This document shows positions 1-9,384 of a DNA stretch of 64,000 nucleotides, piece by piece. The position numbers were made by a program, and so were the translations under genes. The notes beneath the pieces are model-generated. The model was given only the letters and a program-made list of their open reading frames with translations, was not told the DNA's origin and searched no databases. Numbering within the stretch: the first letter of the stretch is position 1; each line of letters begins with the position of its first letter. Origin of the DNA: Streptacidiphilus jiangxiensis (lineage in GTDB: Bacteria; Actinomycetota; Actinomycetes; Streptomycetales; Streptomycetaceae); NCBI RefSeq assembly GCF_900109465.1, contig NZ_FOAZ01000001.1, positions 62,001 through 126,000 on the forward strand. The letters run 5' to 3'.

Positions 1-301
1 GGCCCGAGACGGTGACGAGCTGCGAGCCCATCGTGTCCGTCTGGTCCTTGCTGTTCCAGATGTCGACGACGACGCCGTACCGGCCGGCGGGCAGCGACAG
101 CGCCCGGCCGCTGGTGAACTGGTACGACTGGCCGGTCGTCAGGCTCAGCACCTCACCGGAGGTGGCGACCTTCGCGCCGCTTCGGCCGAGGGTGTCGACG
201 GTGAGCGAACTGCTCGCGGCCGAGGCCGGGGTGCTCACCCCGGTGAGAAGGAGCGGCGTGAGGGCGGCCGCGGTGGCGAGGGTTCTTCGGATACGACGCA
301 T
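1..301 (-). CDS. Secreted protein, N-terminal part only
   Basis: The gene runs leftward off the window edge, so only about 100 N-terminal residues are visible. They begin MRRIRRTLATAAALTPLLL, a charged n-region plus hydrophobic core, followed by an Ala-rich ASA-type cleavage site near residue 30, so this is a classical Sec signal peptide. The mature part starts with short beta-strand-like segments (SLTVDTLG, YGVVVDIWN), consistent with an exported beta-sandwich domain, but no family can be named from this fragment. The ATG lies at 299-301. Function unknown. Confidence 0.6.
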   Translation of the reverse strand, partial: MRRIRRTLATAAALTPLLLTGVSTPASAASSSLTVDTLGRSGAKVATSGEVLSLTTGQSYQFTSGRALSLPAGRYGVVVDIWNSKDQTDTMGSQLVTVSG

Positions 302-396
302 GAAGTTGTGGCCCCCTGTCTGCGATGCCCCCGCTCGGGGGCGGCTGATCGTAGCAGCGACGATTCAGCGCCCCCAAGGCGGATTCACCGGAGACT

Positions 397-2034
397 TCAG
401 AGGATGTCGTCCGCGTCCACGATCCGGTAGGCGTAGCCCTGTTCGGCCAGGAACCGCTGCCGGTGCGCGGCGAAGTCCTGGTCGATGGTGTCCCGGGCCA
501 CGACGGAGTAGAAGTGCGCCATGTGCCCGTCCGCCTTGGGGCGCAGCACCCGGCCCAACCGCTGGGCCTCCTCCTGGCGCGAGCCGAACGTCCCGGAGAC
601 CTGGATCGCCACTGTCGCCTCGGGCAGGTCGATGGAGAAGTTGGCGACCTTGGACACCACCAGCACGCTGATCTCGCCCTCGCGGAAGGCGTCGAAGAGC
701 TTCTCGCGCTGCGCGTTCGTCGTCTCGCCCTTGATGACCGGCGCGTCCAGCGCCTCACCCAGCTCGTCGAGCTGGTCGATGTACTGGCCGATGACCAGGG
801 TGGGCGTGCCCCGGTGCTTCTCCACCAGCGCCTGCGTGACGCGGCGCTTCGTCGCCGTCGTGGCGCAGAAGCGGTACCGCTCCTCCGGCTCCGCCGTCGC
901 GTAGGCGAGCCGCTCGTGGTCGGTCAGGGTGACCCGCACCTCGCAGCAGTCCGCCGGGGCGATGTAGCCCTGCGCCTCGATCTCCTTCCACGGGGCGTCG
1001 AAGCGCTTGGGGCCGATGAGGGAGAACACGTCTCCCTCGCGCCCGTCCTCGCGCACCAGCGTCGCGGTCAGGCCGAGCCGACGGCGCGCCTGCAGGTCGG
1101 CGGTGAACTTGAAGACCGGCGCGGGCAGCAGGTGCACCTCGTCGTAGACGATCAGACCCCAGTCGCGCGAGTCGAACAGCTCCAGGTGCGGGTAGACGCC
1201 CTTCCGCTTGGTCGTCATCACCTGGTAGGTGGCGATGGTGACCGGCCGGATCTCCTTGCGGGCACCGCTGTACTCGCCGATCTCGTCCTCGGTCAGGGAG
1301 GTCCGCTTGACCAGCTCGTGCTTCCACTGGCGGGCCGAGACGGTGTTGGTGACCAGGATCAGCGTGGTCGCCTTGGCCTTGGCCATCGCGGCCGCGCCGA
1401 CCAGCGTCTTGCCGGCGCCGCAGGGCAGCACCACGACGCCGGAGCCGCCGTGCCAGAAGCCGTCGGCGGCCTGCTGCTGGTAGGGGCGCAGCTGCCAGCC
1501 GTCCTGCGCCAGGTCGATCGGGTGCGCCTCGCCGTCGACGTACCCGGCGGTGTCCTCGGCCGGCCAGCCGAGCTTGAGCAGCACCTGCTTGATCTGGCCG
1601 CGCTCGGACGGGTGCACCAGCACGGTGTCCGGGTCGAGGCGCTGGCCCACCAGCGGGATGATCTTCTTCGACCGCAGCACCTCTTCCAGGACCATGCGGT
1701 CGGTCGCGGTCAGCACCAGCCCGTGCACCGGGTCCTTGGCCAGCTTCAGGCGCCCGTAGCGGTCCATGGTGTCGGCGATGTCCACCAGCAGGGCGTTCGG
1801 CACGGGGTAGCGCGAGAAGCGCACCAGCGCGTCCACCACCTGCTCGGCGTCGTGCCCGGCGGCGCGCGCGTTCCACAGGCCCAGCGGGGTCACCCGGTAG
1901 GTGTGCACGTGTTCCGGTGCCCGCTCCAGCTCGGCGAAGGGCGCGATGACGCGCCGGCAGTCGTCCGCGGCGGCGTGGCCGGTCTCCAGGAGCAGGGTCT
2001 TGTCGGACTGAACGATCAGCGGCCCGTCGTGCAC
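397..2034 (-). CDS. XPB/Rad25-type DNA repair helicase
   Basis: A 545-residue superfamily 2 helicase of the XPB family, expected to unwind DNA using ATP in the cytoplasm, probably in DNA repair. Walker A reads LPCGAGKT (about residues 203-210) and the DEAH-type box is YDEVHLLP (about 297-304). The C-terminal RecA lobe with the QRLGRVLRPK segment is intact. A longer frame extends to 2106. The GTG at 2032-2034 is preferred because it gives the family N-terminus (HDGPLIVQSDKTLLLE) and has a GGAGGAG ribosome site just upstream. The neighbouring 809-aa gene encodes an XPB-associated domain protein transcribed in the same direction. Confidence 0.9.
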   Translation of the reverse strand: MHDGPLIVQSDKTLLLETGHAAADDCRRVIAPFAELERAPEHVHTYRVTPLGLWNARAAGHDAEQVVDALVRFSRYPVPNALLVDIADTMDRYGRLKLAKDPVHGLVLTATDRMVLEEVLRSKKIIPLVGQRLDPDTVLVHPSERGQIKQVLLKLGWPAEDTAGYVDGEAHPIDLAQDGWQLRPYQQQAADGFWHGGSGVVVLPCGAGKTLVGAAAMAKAKATTLILVTNTVSARQWKHELVKRTSLTEDEIGEYSGARKEIRPVTIATYQVMTTKRKGVYPHLELFDSRDWGLIVYDEVHLLPAPVFKFTADLQARRRLGLTATLVREDGREGDVFSLIGPKRFDAPWKEIEAQGYIAPADCCEVRVTLTDHERLAYATAEPEERYRFCATTATKRRVTQALVEKHRGTPTLVIGQYIDQLDELGEALDAPVIKGETTNAQREKLFDAFREGEISVLVVSKVANFSIDLPEATVAIQVSGTFGSRQEEAQRLGRVLRPKADGHMAHFYSVVARDTIDQDFAAHRQRFLAEQGYAYRIVDADDIL

Positions 2035-2253
2035 GTGCGTCTCCTCCGGTACCGGGCGATGGCCAAACCCCAAGTGTCCCGCATCGGGCGCCGGACCGGA
2101 AAGCACGGGCCCTCGAACCCTGTGACGAGGCCGCGGCCCGGGCGGCCACCTGCTCCCGGAGGACGCCCCGGAGGAGATCGCGGCAGCGGTCAGAGCTGGT
2201 CGATCGCGGTGAGGTCGATGTCGATCACGTCCGAGTGCCCAGGTCGTGGCCGC

Positions 2254-4683
2254 TCAGGCCTCGTCGTCCGCCAGCTCCGCGACGCCGGTGATGCGGTGCA
2301 GGGAGAAGGTGCGGACCTCCTCGTGGACCTGGTCGAAGGCCGTGACGAAGCCGCCTTCCACCCGGACCGGTTCGATGACGCGCTGGCTGGCCGCGCCGTC
2401 CGCGTTGACGTAGCCGATCCAGACCGCGTCGCCGGTGAGGACGGCGGTCTGGAGGGTGGCCAGGGTCTCCGCCGCCGGGGTGCGGGGGAGGGGGCCCGGG
2501 GTGGGGGCGCGGTGGGTGACGGTGGCCGCGCGGTCGCCCGCGCGGATGGCCTTGACCGCGGCCGCCAGCAGGCCCGTGGTGACCGGTGGGGGGCCGTCGG
2601 GGACGGGGGTCGGCGGGGTGCGCGGGGGAGTGCGGCGCGCGTCCGGGCGGGTGATCAGGACGTCGCCGTCGGCGGTCTCCGCGGCGGGGGCGTAGCCCAT
2701 CGTCCGCAGCTGGGTGAGCACCGCCGCCGGATCGGCCTGCGCCGCCAGGACGGTGGGGGCGAGTCGCCGCAGGCGCAGCTGCGCGGCCCGGCGGTCGGCG
2801 AGCAGCTCGTCCAGCAGGGCGTCGTCGTCGCAGCGCAGGTACGCCGAGGCGGCGCCGACCCGCAACCGGCCGTGGCGGCGGGCCACGTCGTCGACGAGAT
2901 AGGTCAGCGGCTGCGGCACCGGGGTGCTGGAGTGCTCCGCGAGGAACGCGTGCAGCTCGGCCGCGCTGCGGCCGGCGTCGAGAGCGCGGCGCACCGAGTC
3001 GGGGGTGAACCGGTAGACCGTCGCGCCGCCCTTGGACTCCACGTCCGCCGCCACCGCGAGGGTCTGCGCCAAGGGGGTGCGCAACGGTCCGGGCGCGATC
3101 GCGGTCAGGTCGGGCTGGAGGATGACCTGGTCCAGTGGCTCCGGCAGCAGCGGCGCCAGCCGCGACAGTGTTGTCGTCTCGTCGTCGTCCAGCAGCGGCG
3201 CGGCGAACCGGGCGAGCACGCCCCGTCCGGTCAGGCCCAGGTCCTCGGCCTCCGCCAGCGTCCACGCGACCAACTGGTCGCGCAGGTCGCCGCCACGCAG
3301 CGGGAGCTGCCAGGCGATCCGGGCCGTCAGCGAGGCGGCGTCGCCCGCGCTGCCGCGGGGCAGCGCGGCCAGCAGGCCGAGCACGTCCCGGCGCAGCTCC
3401 GGGGCGAGGGTGCGGTCGAGGCCGCTGCCGAGCGCGGGCAGCACCTTGTCCTTCGCGTCCTTGGTGCCGACGAGGGCCGCGACCCGGGTCGCGGCGAGCC
3501 AGGTGCGGGCCAGCAGCAGCCAGCGCTCCGCGACGGGCCGGCGCAGCCACTCGTCGTAGGCGGGGGTCGGCGCCCAGTGCTCGTCCACCTCGCCGTCCGG
3601 GGCCACCAGGCCTGCGCCGTAGGCGAGTTCGAGCCAGAAGGCGGCGTGCGGCTCGGTCAGGTCCAGCGCCTGTGCGGCCCGGCGCAGGTCGCGGACGCCG
3701 AGGCCGCCCGCGCGCAGCACGGTGGGCGACTCGGTGCTCCAGAGGTCCATCGCCTCCTCCACCGTCCGGACGGCCGTGAAGGCCTGTGCGGCGGCGGCGT
3801 GGTCCGCCTGCTCCGGGTCGACGGTCCGCGCGGCCCTCACCTCCGGTGCGACCGGCTGGACCTGACGGTGGGCCAGGCCGCCGCGCAGATGGAGCGCGAC
3901 CTCGCGCGGCAGCACCACCGCATCCCGGCCGGCCGGGAGCAGCAGGCCGCAGGCCTGGAGCCACTCGACGGGGGTGCGCGCGTCCTCCGCGCGCACCGCG
4001 CGGGGCGGCGTCGCACCGAACGGCGGACCCCAGGTCAGCTTGGACAGGACGCCGCGTGCCCCTTCGGGTGCCTGCGCCAGCAGGGCGTCCGCGCGCTTGC
4101 GGTCCGCGAACAGGGCGCTCAGCGCGGCCAGCGCGCTCACCTGGTCGTGGGTGCTGCGCAGGCCGGCGTCGGCGAGGATCTCCTGCAGGCGTGTGGGCGA
4201 CAGCCCCGCGCCCGCGTCGGCGTACAGGGGCCCGAGGCCGGTCGGCCCCGGCTGCCCACCGGCCGGTGCGAGGACGTCCCGGGCGGTGCGGACCAGCCGC
4301 AGCCGCTCCGGCTCCCCCCACACCAGCGCGGCGTCGCGCAACGCCGCCACGGCCGGGTCGAACGCGGCGGCGACGTCCGGGTCCTGGTCCACGCCCAGCA
4401 GCGCCTGCAGCTCCTGCGGCGCGCAGGGGTCGGCGGCCACGGCGAGTGCCTCGGCGACCTGGAGGGAGAACCGGTCGAGCCGCTCCAGCGCGCGGATGAC
4501 GCTGGCCCGGGTCGAGCTGCGGGTCGCCAACTGGCTGAGATCGGCCGGGACGGGGTGCACGAGGTCCGGTCGCGCCCGCAGCAGCGCGGAGAGCGCGGCG
4601 TCGTCGCGCCCGCGCAGATCCTCGGCGAGGGTGCGGGGCAGCGTGCGGACACCGTCGGCGTCCTCGGTTCTCCCGGTGCTCAT
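2254..4683 (-). CDS. Helicase-associated (XPB/Ssl2-like) domain protein
   Basis: An 809-residue protein upstream of, and co-oriented with, the XPB helicase. It has no Walker motifs. The long helical N-terminal and middle part and the C-terminal segment (WIGYVNADGAASQRVIEPVRV followed by FDQVHEEVRTFSLHRITGV) resemble the WYL-like end of actinobacterial helicase-associated proteins (Helicase_C_3/XPB-N type), which usually sit beside XPB. It probably partners the helicase. The frame stays open far upstream; the ATG at 4681-4683 (MSTGRTEDADG) fits homologues from memory. The 219 bp between this stop and the helicase start hold no convincing gene. Confidence 0.75.
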   Translation of the reverse strand: MSTGRTEDADGVRTLPRTLAEDLRGRDDAALSALLRARPDLVHPVPADLSQLATRSSTRASVIRALERLDRFSLQVAEALAVAADPCAPQELQALLGVDQDPDVAAAFDPAVAALRDAALVWGEPERLRLVRTARDVLAPAGGQPGPTGLGPLYADAGAGLSPTRLQEILADAGLRSTHDQVSALAALSALFADRKRADALLAQAPEGARGVLSKLTWGPPFGATPPRAVRAEDARTPVEWLQACGLLLPAGRDAVVLPREVALHLRGGLAHRQVQPVAPEVRAARTVDPEQADHAAAAQAFTAVRTVEEAMDLWSTESPTVLRAGGLGVRDLRRAAQALDLTEPHAAFWLELAYGAGLVAPDGEVDEHWAPTPAYDEWLRRPVAERWLLLARTWLAATRVAALVGTKDAKDKVLPALGSGLDRTLAPELRRDVLGLLAALPRGSAGDAASLTARIAWQLPLRGGDLRDQLVAWTLAEAEDLGLTGRGVLARFAAPLLDDDETTTLSRLAPLLPEPLDQVILQPDLTAIAPGPLRTPLAQTLAVAADVESKGGATVYRFTPDSVRRALDAGRSAAELHAFLAEHSSTPVPQPLTYLVDDVARRHGRLRVGAASAYLRCDDDALLDELLADRRAAQLRLRRLAPTVLAAQADPAAVLTQLRTMGYAPAAETADGDVLITRPDARRTPPRTPPTPVPDGPPPVTTGLLAAAVKAIRAGDRAATVTHRAPTPGPLPRTPAAETLATLQTAVLTGDAVWIGYVNADGAASQRVIEPVRVEGGFVTAFDQVHEEVRTFSLHRITGVAELADDEA

Positions 4684-4839
4684 CCGACTCAGGTTACTTG
4701 TTGCGCTCCACGACGGCTCCCGCCGTGGGCTGCCGGTGGGGCCGGGAGTAGTGGGCCGCTGTTCCGGGTAAGGCCGTGACGTCCGCACGACGCCCCCTAA
4801 GCTGACGCCGGAGCTGGTTGCGGGGAGGGCGGGAGCACC

Positions 4840-5913
4840 ATGGGGATCGAGAGCGAGCAGCTGGTCTACGACTACCTGAGTCGCGTCGGGGACATCGCCG
4901 GGCGGTCCGGCGGGCTGACGGCGGCGCAGCGTGCTCGGCTCGTCAACGAGCTGCGGCAGACCATCGACTCGCAGCGTGCCGCGAACTCCTCGTCCTCCGT
5001 CCGTGCGGAGGTCGGTGCCGTCCGCAGGATCCTGGCCGGGCTCGGCACGCCGGACGAGGTGGTGGCACGCGCCTCCGGCGGGGCGATGTGGCCCACCGCC
5101 GGCCCCTCCGTCCCCGCCCAGTCCCGGTCGGCCACCGCGACGATGCCCGGCACCACGTCCGGCGCGACGCCCATGATCCCCTCGCAGGCGCAGCCGCCCG
5201 CGGTCGAGGGGCGGGTGGAGTTCGTCAGCGCCGATGCCGGCCGACAGCCCCTGACCGGTGGCGTGCCGCTGTGGTCCGCCGAGCCGGAGAGCGGGGACTA
5301 CCCCGGCGCGAACGGCGTCCGGATGGTGCAGTTGCCCGGCTGGTCCGGCACGTTCGACGGGGCGCCCCCGACCTGGGATCCCTCCGGCGTCATCCATCCG
5401 CTCACCGGACTTCCCGTGGCCCCTCCGGCCGGTGTCCCCGGCGAGGTGCCGTTCCCCGGCGCCGGGGCCCCGTTCGTGGCGCAGCCGAGGCCGGGTCTGC
5501 TGCGTCGCCTGCTCGGCGCGTCCGCGACCGCGCCGGCACCGGCGGGCGCGGTCGCGGAGCCCGTCGCCGCGGTGCCGCGCGCACCGATTCCGTTCGTCGA
5601 GGCGGTGGCGACGCTGGTGCTGGCCGCTGGCGCGGTGACGGGGTTCTGGTACGTGGCGATCCTCGGCTGGCTCTTCGCTTACGGCGGACGCCGGCTCGGC
5701 CGCGGGGTCGGCCGCTTCGCGGCACTGTGGATCCCCGGCCTCACCGCGGCGGCCTGCGGCTTCTGGCTCTACCGGACCGGACACCCGGCCGGCCACCCGG
5801 CTCTGACGAACGCGCAGTTCGCTACCGCGACACACAACGCCTTCGCCTTCTGGCTCCGGGCCGCCTCCGCGCTCTCCGCCGCGTTCCTCGCCTGGCGCAT
5901 CACCCGCCGCTGA
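4840..5913 (+). CDS. Membrane protein with N-terminal HAAS-like helical domain
   Basis: A 357-residue protein. Residues 1-75 are helical (YDYLSRVGDIAGR, RLVNELRQTIDSQ, VRRILAGLGTPDEVVARA), resembling the HAAS/DUF1700-type domain often found on membrane proteins. Residues 80-250 are Pro/Ala/Gly-rich and probably disordered. At least three hydrophobic segments follow (around 255-280, 290-305 and 330-350). The ATG follows a GGGGAGGGCGGGAG ribosome site. It is divergent from the helicase-associated gene. No enzymatic motif is visible; a sensory or envelope role is only a guess. Confidence 0.7.
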   Translation: MGIESEQLVYDYLSRVGDIAGRSGGLTAAQRARLVNELRQTIDSQRAANSSSSVRAEVGAVRRILAGLGTPDEVVARASGGAMWPTAGPSVPAQSRSATATMPGTTSGATPMIPSQAQPPAVEGRVEFVSADAGRQPLTGGVPLWSAEPESGDYPGANGVRMVQLPGWSGTFDGAPPTWDPSGVIHPLTGLPVAPPAGVPGEVPFPGAGAPFVAQPRPGLLRRLLGASATAPAPAGAVAEPVAAVPRAPIPFVEAVATLVLAAGAVTGFWYVAILGWLFAYGGRRLGRGVGRFAALWIPGLTAAACGFWLYRTGHPAGHPALTNAQFATATHNAFAFWLRAASALSAAFLAWRITRR

Positions 5914-5936
5914 GCCCTGTTCGAGCAGCCGGGTCA

Positions 5937-6074
5937 GTTGCACCTCCAGGGGCGCGGGGAACCGTGCGACAGGCCACTGATGCGCGGATGGTCCTCGACG
6001 CTCAGGGCCATTCGCACAGGGTGGCTTCTCGCGCGCCCACGCAGGGGGCACCTCCCGGCCGAGGATGGTGCAAC
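5937..6074. repeat. Inverted-repeat element, copy a
   Basis: This stretch lies between the convergent ends of the membrane protein and methyltransferase genes. It is bounded by GTTGCACC (5937-5944) and GGTGCAAC (6067-6074). Inside it carries the family core: a left arm GGGGCGCGGGGAAC and a central pair GCGGATGGTCCT and AGGGCCATTCGCAC. The right arm is diverged. It probably acts as a bidirectional terminator; see the repeat-family finding. Confidence 0.75.
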
Positions 6075-6087
6075 CGGCCCGGCTGCC

Positions 6088-7032
6088 CTACGCCTCCCGC
6101 ACGGCCGTGGTGAACCGCAGGGCGGTCGTGCTGCGCAGGATGCCGTCCGGGTCGCGGAGTTCGTCCAGCTCCGCCAGCGCCGCGGACTTCGCGGCGTCGC
6201 GGCGGGCGTGGGGGATCTTCTCGAGCCAGGCCCGGCGGCCCGTCGACCACTGGGAGCGCCACCACGCCTCGCCGCTCTCGATCACGTGCACGGAGGTCTC
6301 CTCCACCGTGCGCACCTGCGTGAAGCCGCACGCGGTGAACAGCTCCGCGATCGACTCGGCGGTGTCGAACGCCGGGTGGCCGCCGCGTGCGCCCTGGCGC
6401 GGGGAGGACGCCGGCAGCGGGTCGTCGAGAAAGGCCAGCGCTGCGTCCAGCGGGCGGGTCCAGCGCGGGTCGGGGACGGCGCCCCAGCTGGACATGGCGA
6501 AGCGTCCGCCGGGGACGAGGATGTGGTGGGCCGAGCGCAGCACCGCCGCCGGGTCGGGGGTGATGAACAGCATCAGCCCGGCCAGCACCGCCTCGAAGGA
6601 GCCGGTGGGGAAGCCGGGGTCCTCGGCGTCGCCGACGCGGGCGGTGACGTTGCGCAGGCCGCGCTGCGCGATGTCCGCGGCGGTGGCGTGGGCCATGCCG
6701 GGGGAGAGGTCGAGGCCGGCCACGTAGCCGTCCGGGCCGACCGCCGTCGCGGCGGCGAAGAGCACCGCGCCGCGGCCGCAGCCGACGTCGAGGACCCGGT
6801 CGCCGAGCCGCAGGCCGGCCAGTTCGACCAGACGGCTGCCGCTGGACCGGAAGAACTCGGCGTCCACGGTTCCGTAGGTGTCCGCGACCAGGTCGAAGCC
6901 CTCCGCGATGAACGTCTTCCGCGCTGCCGCCGCGCGCTCCCGCTCGCGTGGCGACCCGTGTTCCTGGTGGTCCCGCTGCTGTTGAGTTCTCGTCGTCGGC
7001 ATGGAGCCATGGTGTTCCCGCGTGAGGTACAT
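6088..7032 (-). CDS. SAM-dependent methyltransferase, class I
   Basis: About 314 residues with a Rossmann methyltransferase core: motif I VLDVGCGRGAVLF, acidic loop AGLDLSPGM, motif II-like VGDAEDPGFPTGSFEAVLAG and post-motif ILVPGGRFAMSSWG, as in UbiE/COQ5-type enzymes. The substrate cannot be deduced. Start is uncertain: GTG 7035, ATG 7032 or ATG 7002 are all possible. It begins about 28 bp after the stop of the siderophore-type binding lipoprotein and is transcribed with it, though that does not prove a link to iron metabolism. Confidence 0.8.
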   Translation of the reverse strand: MYLTREHHGSMPTTRTQQQRDHQEHGSPRERERAAAARKTFIAEGFDLVADTYGTVDAEFFRSSGSRLVELAGLRLGDRVLDVGCGRGAVLFAAATAVGPDGYVAGLDLSPGMAHATAADIAQRGLRNVTARVGDAEDPGFPTGSFEAVLAGLMLFITPDPAAVLRSAHHILVPGGRFAMSSWGAVPDPRWTRPLDAALAFLDDPLPASSPRQGARGGHPAFDTAESIAELFTACGFTQVRTVEETSVHVIESGEAWWRSQWSTGRRAWLEKIPHARRDAAKSAALAELDELRDPDGILRSTTALRFTTAVREA

Positions 7033-7059
7033 CACAAGACTCTTGGCGCGTATCGGTCG

Positions 7060-8148
7060 CTACCCGCCCAAGTAGCGCCTGAGTTGACCGAGGATCAGGT
7101 CGGCCCCGAAGTAGCCGACACCCTGGTACCAGAGCTGGTCGTCGACGGCGTAGACGCGCCGGGCCTTGACGGCCGACAGGTCCGCCCATTCCGGACTGCC
7201 GAGCACCTCGTTCGTGTGGGCCCGGGCGGGATCGCCGTAGGTGGCGTAGAAGATCGTGGTGCCGTCGGCCTCGCCGAGCTTGGACTCCCCGGGGATGACG
7301 ACCTCCGTCGTGTTCCCGTTCTGCGAGGCGGGTCGGCCCAGCTGGACGTCTGCGAGCAGGACTCCGAGGAAGCTGTGGGCGGCGATCACGCGAGGGTCCT
7401 GGCCCTGGACGAAGCGGACCAGGCTGATCTGCTGCTTGCGGGTCGTTCCGGAGCCGCCCAGTTCGGCGGTGACCTCGCGGACGTGGTCCTGGTAGGAGGT
7501 GGTGATCGTGTCCGCGACGGACTGGGCGTTCAGCGCCTGGGCGTGCAGTTGGAAGTCCTGCTTCCACGACGCCCCGGTCGACTCGGTGAGGACGGTCGGC
7601 GCGATCGCCGACAGCGCCTCGTAGCGCGACCCGTCGGTGGCCCGGCTGGACAGGATCAGGTCGGGCTGCAGCCGCTCGATCGCGGTCAGGTCCGGCGCGC
7701 CGACCACCCCCACTGGTGCGATCGGGGCGAGCCAGGCGGCCGGGAAGTAGTCCGGCAGGCCGGAGTCGAGTGCGCTGCGCGCCGCGCCGACGGGGGTGAA
7801 ACCGAGGGTCAGCGCGGAGTCCAGCTCGGCGGTCCCCAGCACGACGACCCGGGTGGGTGCGGCGGGGACGCGGACCTGACCGGTCGCGGCGTCGACGGTC
7901 CGGGTGGGTGGCGGGGTGGGCGAGGCGGAGGCGCTCGGCGAGCCCTCCGTGCCGGGCGAACCCGCCGCACTCCCCGAACCGGTCGCGCCGACCGCCTCCG
8001 CGGCGCCGGACGCACCGGCGGAGGAACTGGAGGCGGAGCCGGAGTCCGGTGGCAGGCGGTTGTCGCCCTTGCAGCCGGCCAGCAGAACGCCCGCGCCCAG
8101 TGCGCCGAGCGCGCCGAGCAGTGTGCGGCGCGAGCAGGAACCCGACAT
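7060..8148 (-). CDS. Iron-siderophore-type ABC substrate-binding lipoprotein
   Basis: A 362-residue lipoprotein. SRRTLLGA followed by a hydrophobic stretch and the lipobox LLAGC mark a lipoprotein signal, possibly Tat because of the paired arginines. A Ser/Gly/Pro-rich linker follows. The body has the FepB/FecB fold signatures (RVVVLGTAELDSALTLGFTPVGA, APDLTAIERLQPDLILSS, YQGVGYFGADLILGQL), so it probably captures a ferric siderophore or related chelate outside the membrane. ATG 8146-8148 has a GGGAGG site 5 nt upstream. No permease or ATPase genes lie next to it, so it must use components encoded elsewhere. Confidence 0.85.
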   Translation of the reverse strand: MSGSCSRRTLLGALGALGAGVLLAGCKGDNRLPPDSGSASSSSAGASGAAEAVGATGSGSAAGSPGTEGSPSASASPTPPPTRTVDAATGQVRVPAAPTRVVVLGTAELDSALTLGFTPVGAARSALDSGLPDYFPAAWLAPIAPVGVVGAPDLTAIERLQPDLILSSRATDGSRYEALSAIAPTVLTESTGASWKQDFQLHAQALNAQSVADTITTSYQDHVREVTAELGGSGTTRKQQISLVRFVQGQDPRVIAAHSFLGVLLADVQLGRPASQNGNTTEVVIPGESKLGEADGTTIFYATYGDPARAHTNEVLGSPEWADLSAVKARRVYAVDDQLWYQGVGYFGADLILGQLRRYLGG

Positions 8149-8255
8149 CCGGCCTCCCAAGGCTTCTGGTGTCCCGTGCGCTTTTCAGCGGGTTTGTCCC
8201 GAAAGAGATCCAGCTCGCAGTATCGCCCACGGTCCGCCCGAATAGGGTGAAGGCC

Positions 8256-8888
8256 ATGACGCCGTTGACGCCGCTCCCTCCCCTGGCCGTCGGGTTCGAC
8301 CTCGACATGACGCTGATCGACTCGCGCCCGGGGATCGCCCGCGCCTACGAGCTCCTCTCCCGGGAGACCGGGACGCCGATCGACTCCGAACTGGTCGTCT
8401 CGCGGCTCGGGCCGCCGGTCGAGATCGAGATGGCCCACTGGTTCCCGGCCGAGGAGGTGGCCTCCATGTCCGACCGGTACCGGGCGCTCTACGCCGAGAA
8501 CGGCGTCGCCGGGGTCACGCCGCTGCCGGGCGCGCTGGAGGCGCTTGCCGCCGTGCGCGCGGCCGGCGGGCGGACCGTCGTCGTGACGGGCAAGTACACG
8601 CCCAACGCCAAGCTGAACCTCGCCGCCCTGGACATGCGCGTCGACGCCCTGCACGGCGACGTCTTCGCCGCCGGCAAGGCGGAGGCGCTGCGCGCGGAGG
8701 GCGTCAGCGTCTACGTGGGGGACCACCTCGGCGACGTGGAGGGTGCGCGGGTGGCCGGGGCCCTGGCCGTCGCCGTCGCCACCGGCCCGTACGACCAAGA
8801 GAGCCTGCGCGCCGCGGGCGCGGACGTGGTCCTCGCCGACCTGACCGCGTTCCCGGCCTGGCTCGACGCCCACCTCCGCGACGCGTAG
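8256..8888 (+). CDS. HAD-family phosphatase, phosphoglycolate phosphatase-like
   Basis: A 210-residue haloacid dehalogenase hydrolase. Motif I is GFDLDMTLIDS, where the first Asp is the nucleophile. Motif II is VVVTGKYTPN (Thr), the motif III Lys is probably in FAAGKAEAL, and motif IV is YVGDHLGDVEGA with paired acidic residues. An alpha-helical cap lies around residues 20-80. It is most like subfamily IA phosphatases acting on small phosphorylated metabolites. The ATG is about 107 bp from the divergent binding-lipoprotein gene and is preceded by a weak GGTGAAGG site. Confidence 0.85.
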   Translation: MTPLTPLPPLAVGFDLDMTLIDSRPGIARAYELLSRETGTPIDSELVVSRLGPPVEIEMAHWFPAEEVASMSDRYRALYAENGVAGVTPLPGALEALAAVRAAGGRTVVVTGKYTPNAKLNLAALDMRVDALHGDVFAAGKAEALRAEGVSVYVGDHLGDVEGARVAGALAVAVATGPYDQESLRAAGADVVLADLTAFPAWLDAHLRDA

Positions 8889-8891
8889 CCG

Positions 8892-8958
8892 CGACGCCCG
8901 GCCGCAGCCTGGCACAGCCTCGACGCCCGGCCGCAGCCTCGACGCCCGGCCGGAGCCT
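8892..8958 (+). repeat. Three tandem 19-bp repeats
   Basis: CGACGCCCGGCCGCAGCCT occurs at 8892-8910 and 8921-8939, and with one change at 8940-8958, with a GGCACAG spacer seen after the first and third copies. It lies between convergent genes just after the HAD phosphatase stop. It is non-coding and probably arose by replication slippage. Confidence 0.8.
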
Positions 8959-8978
8959 GGCACAGAGGCAGGAGCCGG

Positions 8979-9233
8979 TCAGTCGGAGGTGACCTGGCGG
9001 CGTTGCGCGCGGGCCGAGCGGAACAGCCCGCCGAGGGCGACGGCGAAGCCGAGCGGCATCACCATGCAGACGAAGTAGGCCGGGGTCGGCAGCCGGTGCA
9101 GGCCGAGGAAGAGCGGAAGCACGGTGGCGATGGTGGCGACCGCGCCGACGGCGAACAGGATCGCCCCGGCGCGGACCAGCCCGTCGCCCGGCGCCGTCGA
9201 AGTGCTCGTCCGGGAGATGGAGTCAGCGTTCAC
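8979..9233 (-). CDS. Small two-helix membrane protein
   Basis: An 84-residue protein with two hydrophobic segments (AGAILFAVGAVATIATVLPLF and YFVCMVMPLGFAVALGGLF) and a basic C-terminal tail (RSARAQRRQ), typical of a small inner-membrane protein with the tail in the cytoplasm. The frame is open further upstream, but GTG 9231-9233 is favoured by a well spaced GGAGGG site. Similar proteins are common in streptomycetes; the function is unknown to me. Confidence 0.75.
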   Translation of the reverse strand: MNADSISRTSTSTAPGDGLVRAGAILFAVGAVATIATVLPLFLGLHRLPTPAYFVCMVMPLGFAVALGGLFRSARAQRRQVTSD

Positions 9234-9384
9234 GCCCTCCACGCTAACCGGTCCGCACAGGTGCGCGTCGCGCCCGGGGTTAGCCCGGCACTCGGGGAGG
9301 GTATGCACGTCACGCACGGGGACCGTGCGTGCGCGCAGCGGCACCGCTGCGACGCGACCTGGCTGTTCGAGGAGGGGGTGCACC

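Noticed and set aside
463..4779. A 1438-codon open frame on the plus strand opposite the helicase genes
   Set aside because: It is the antisense shadow of two well recognised genes; its translation is Arg/Gly/Gln-rich with no domain.
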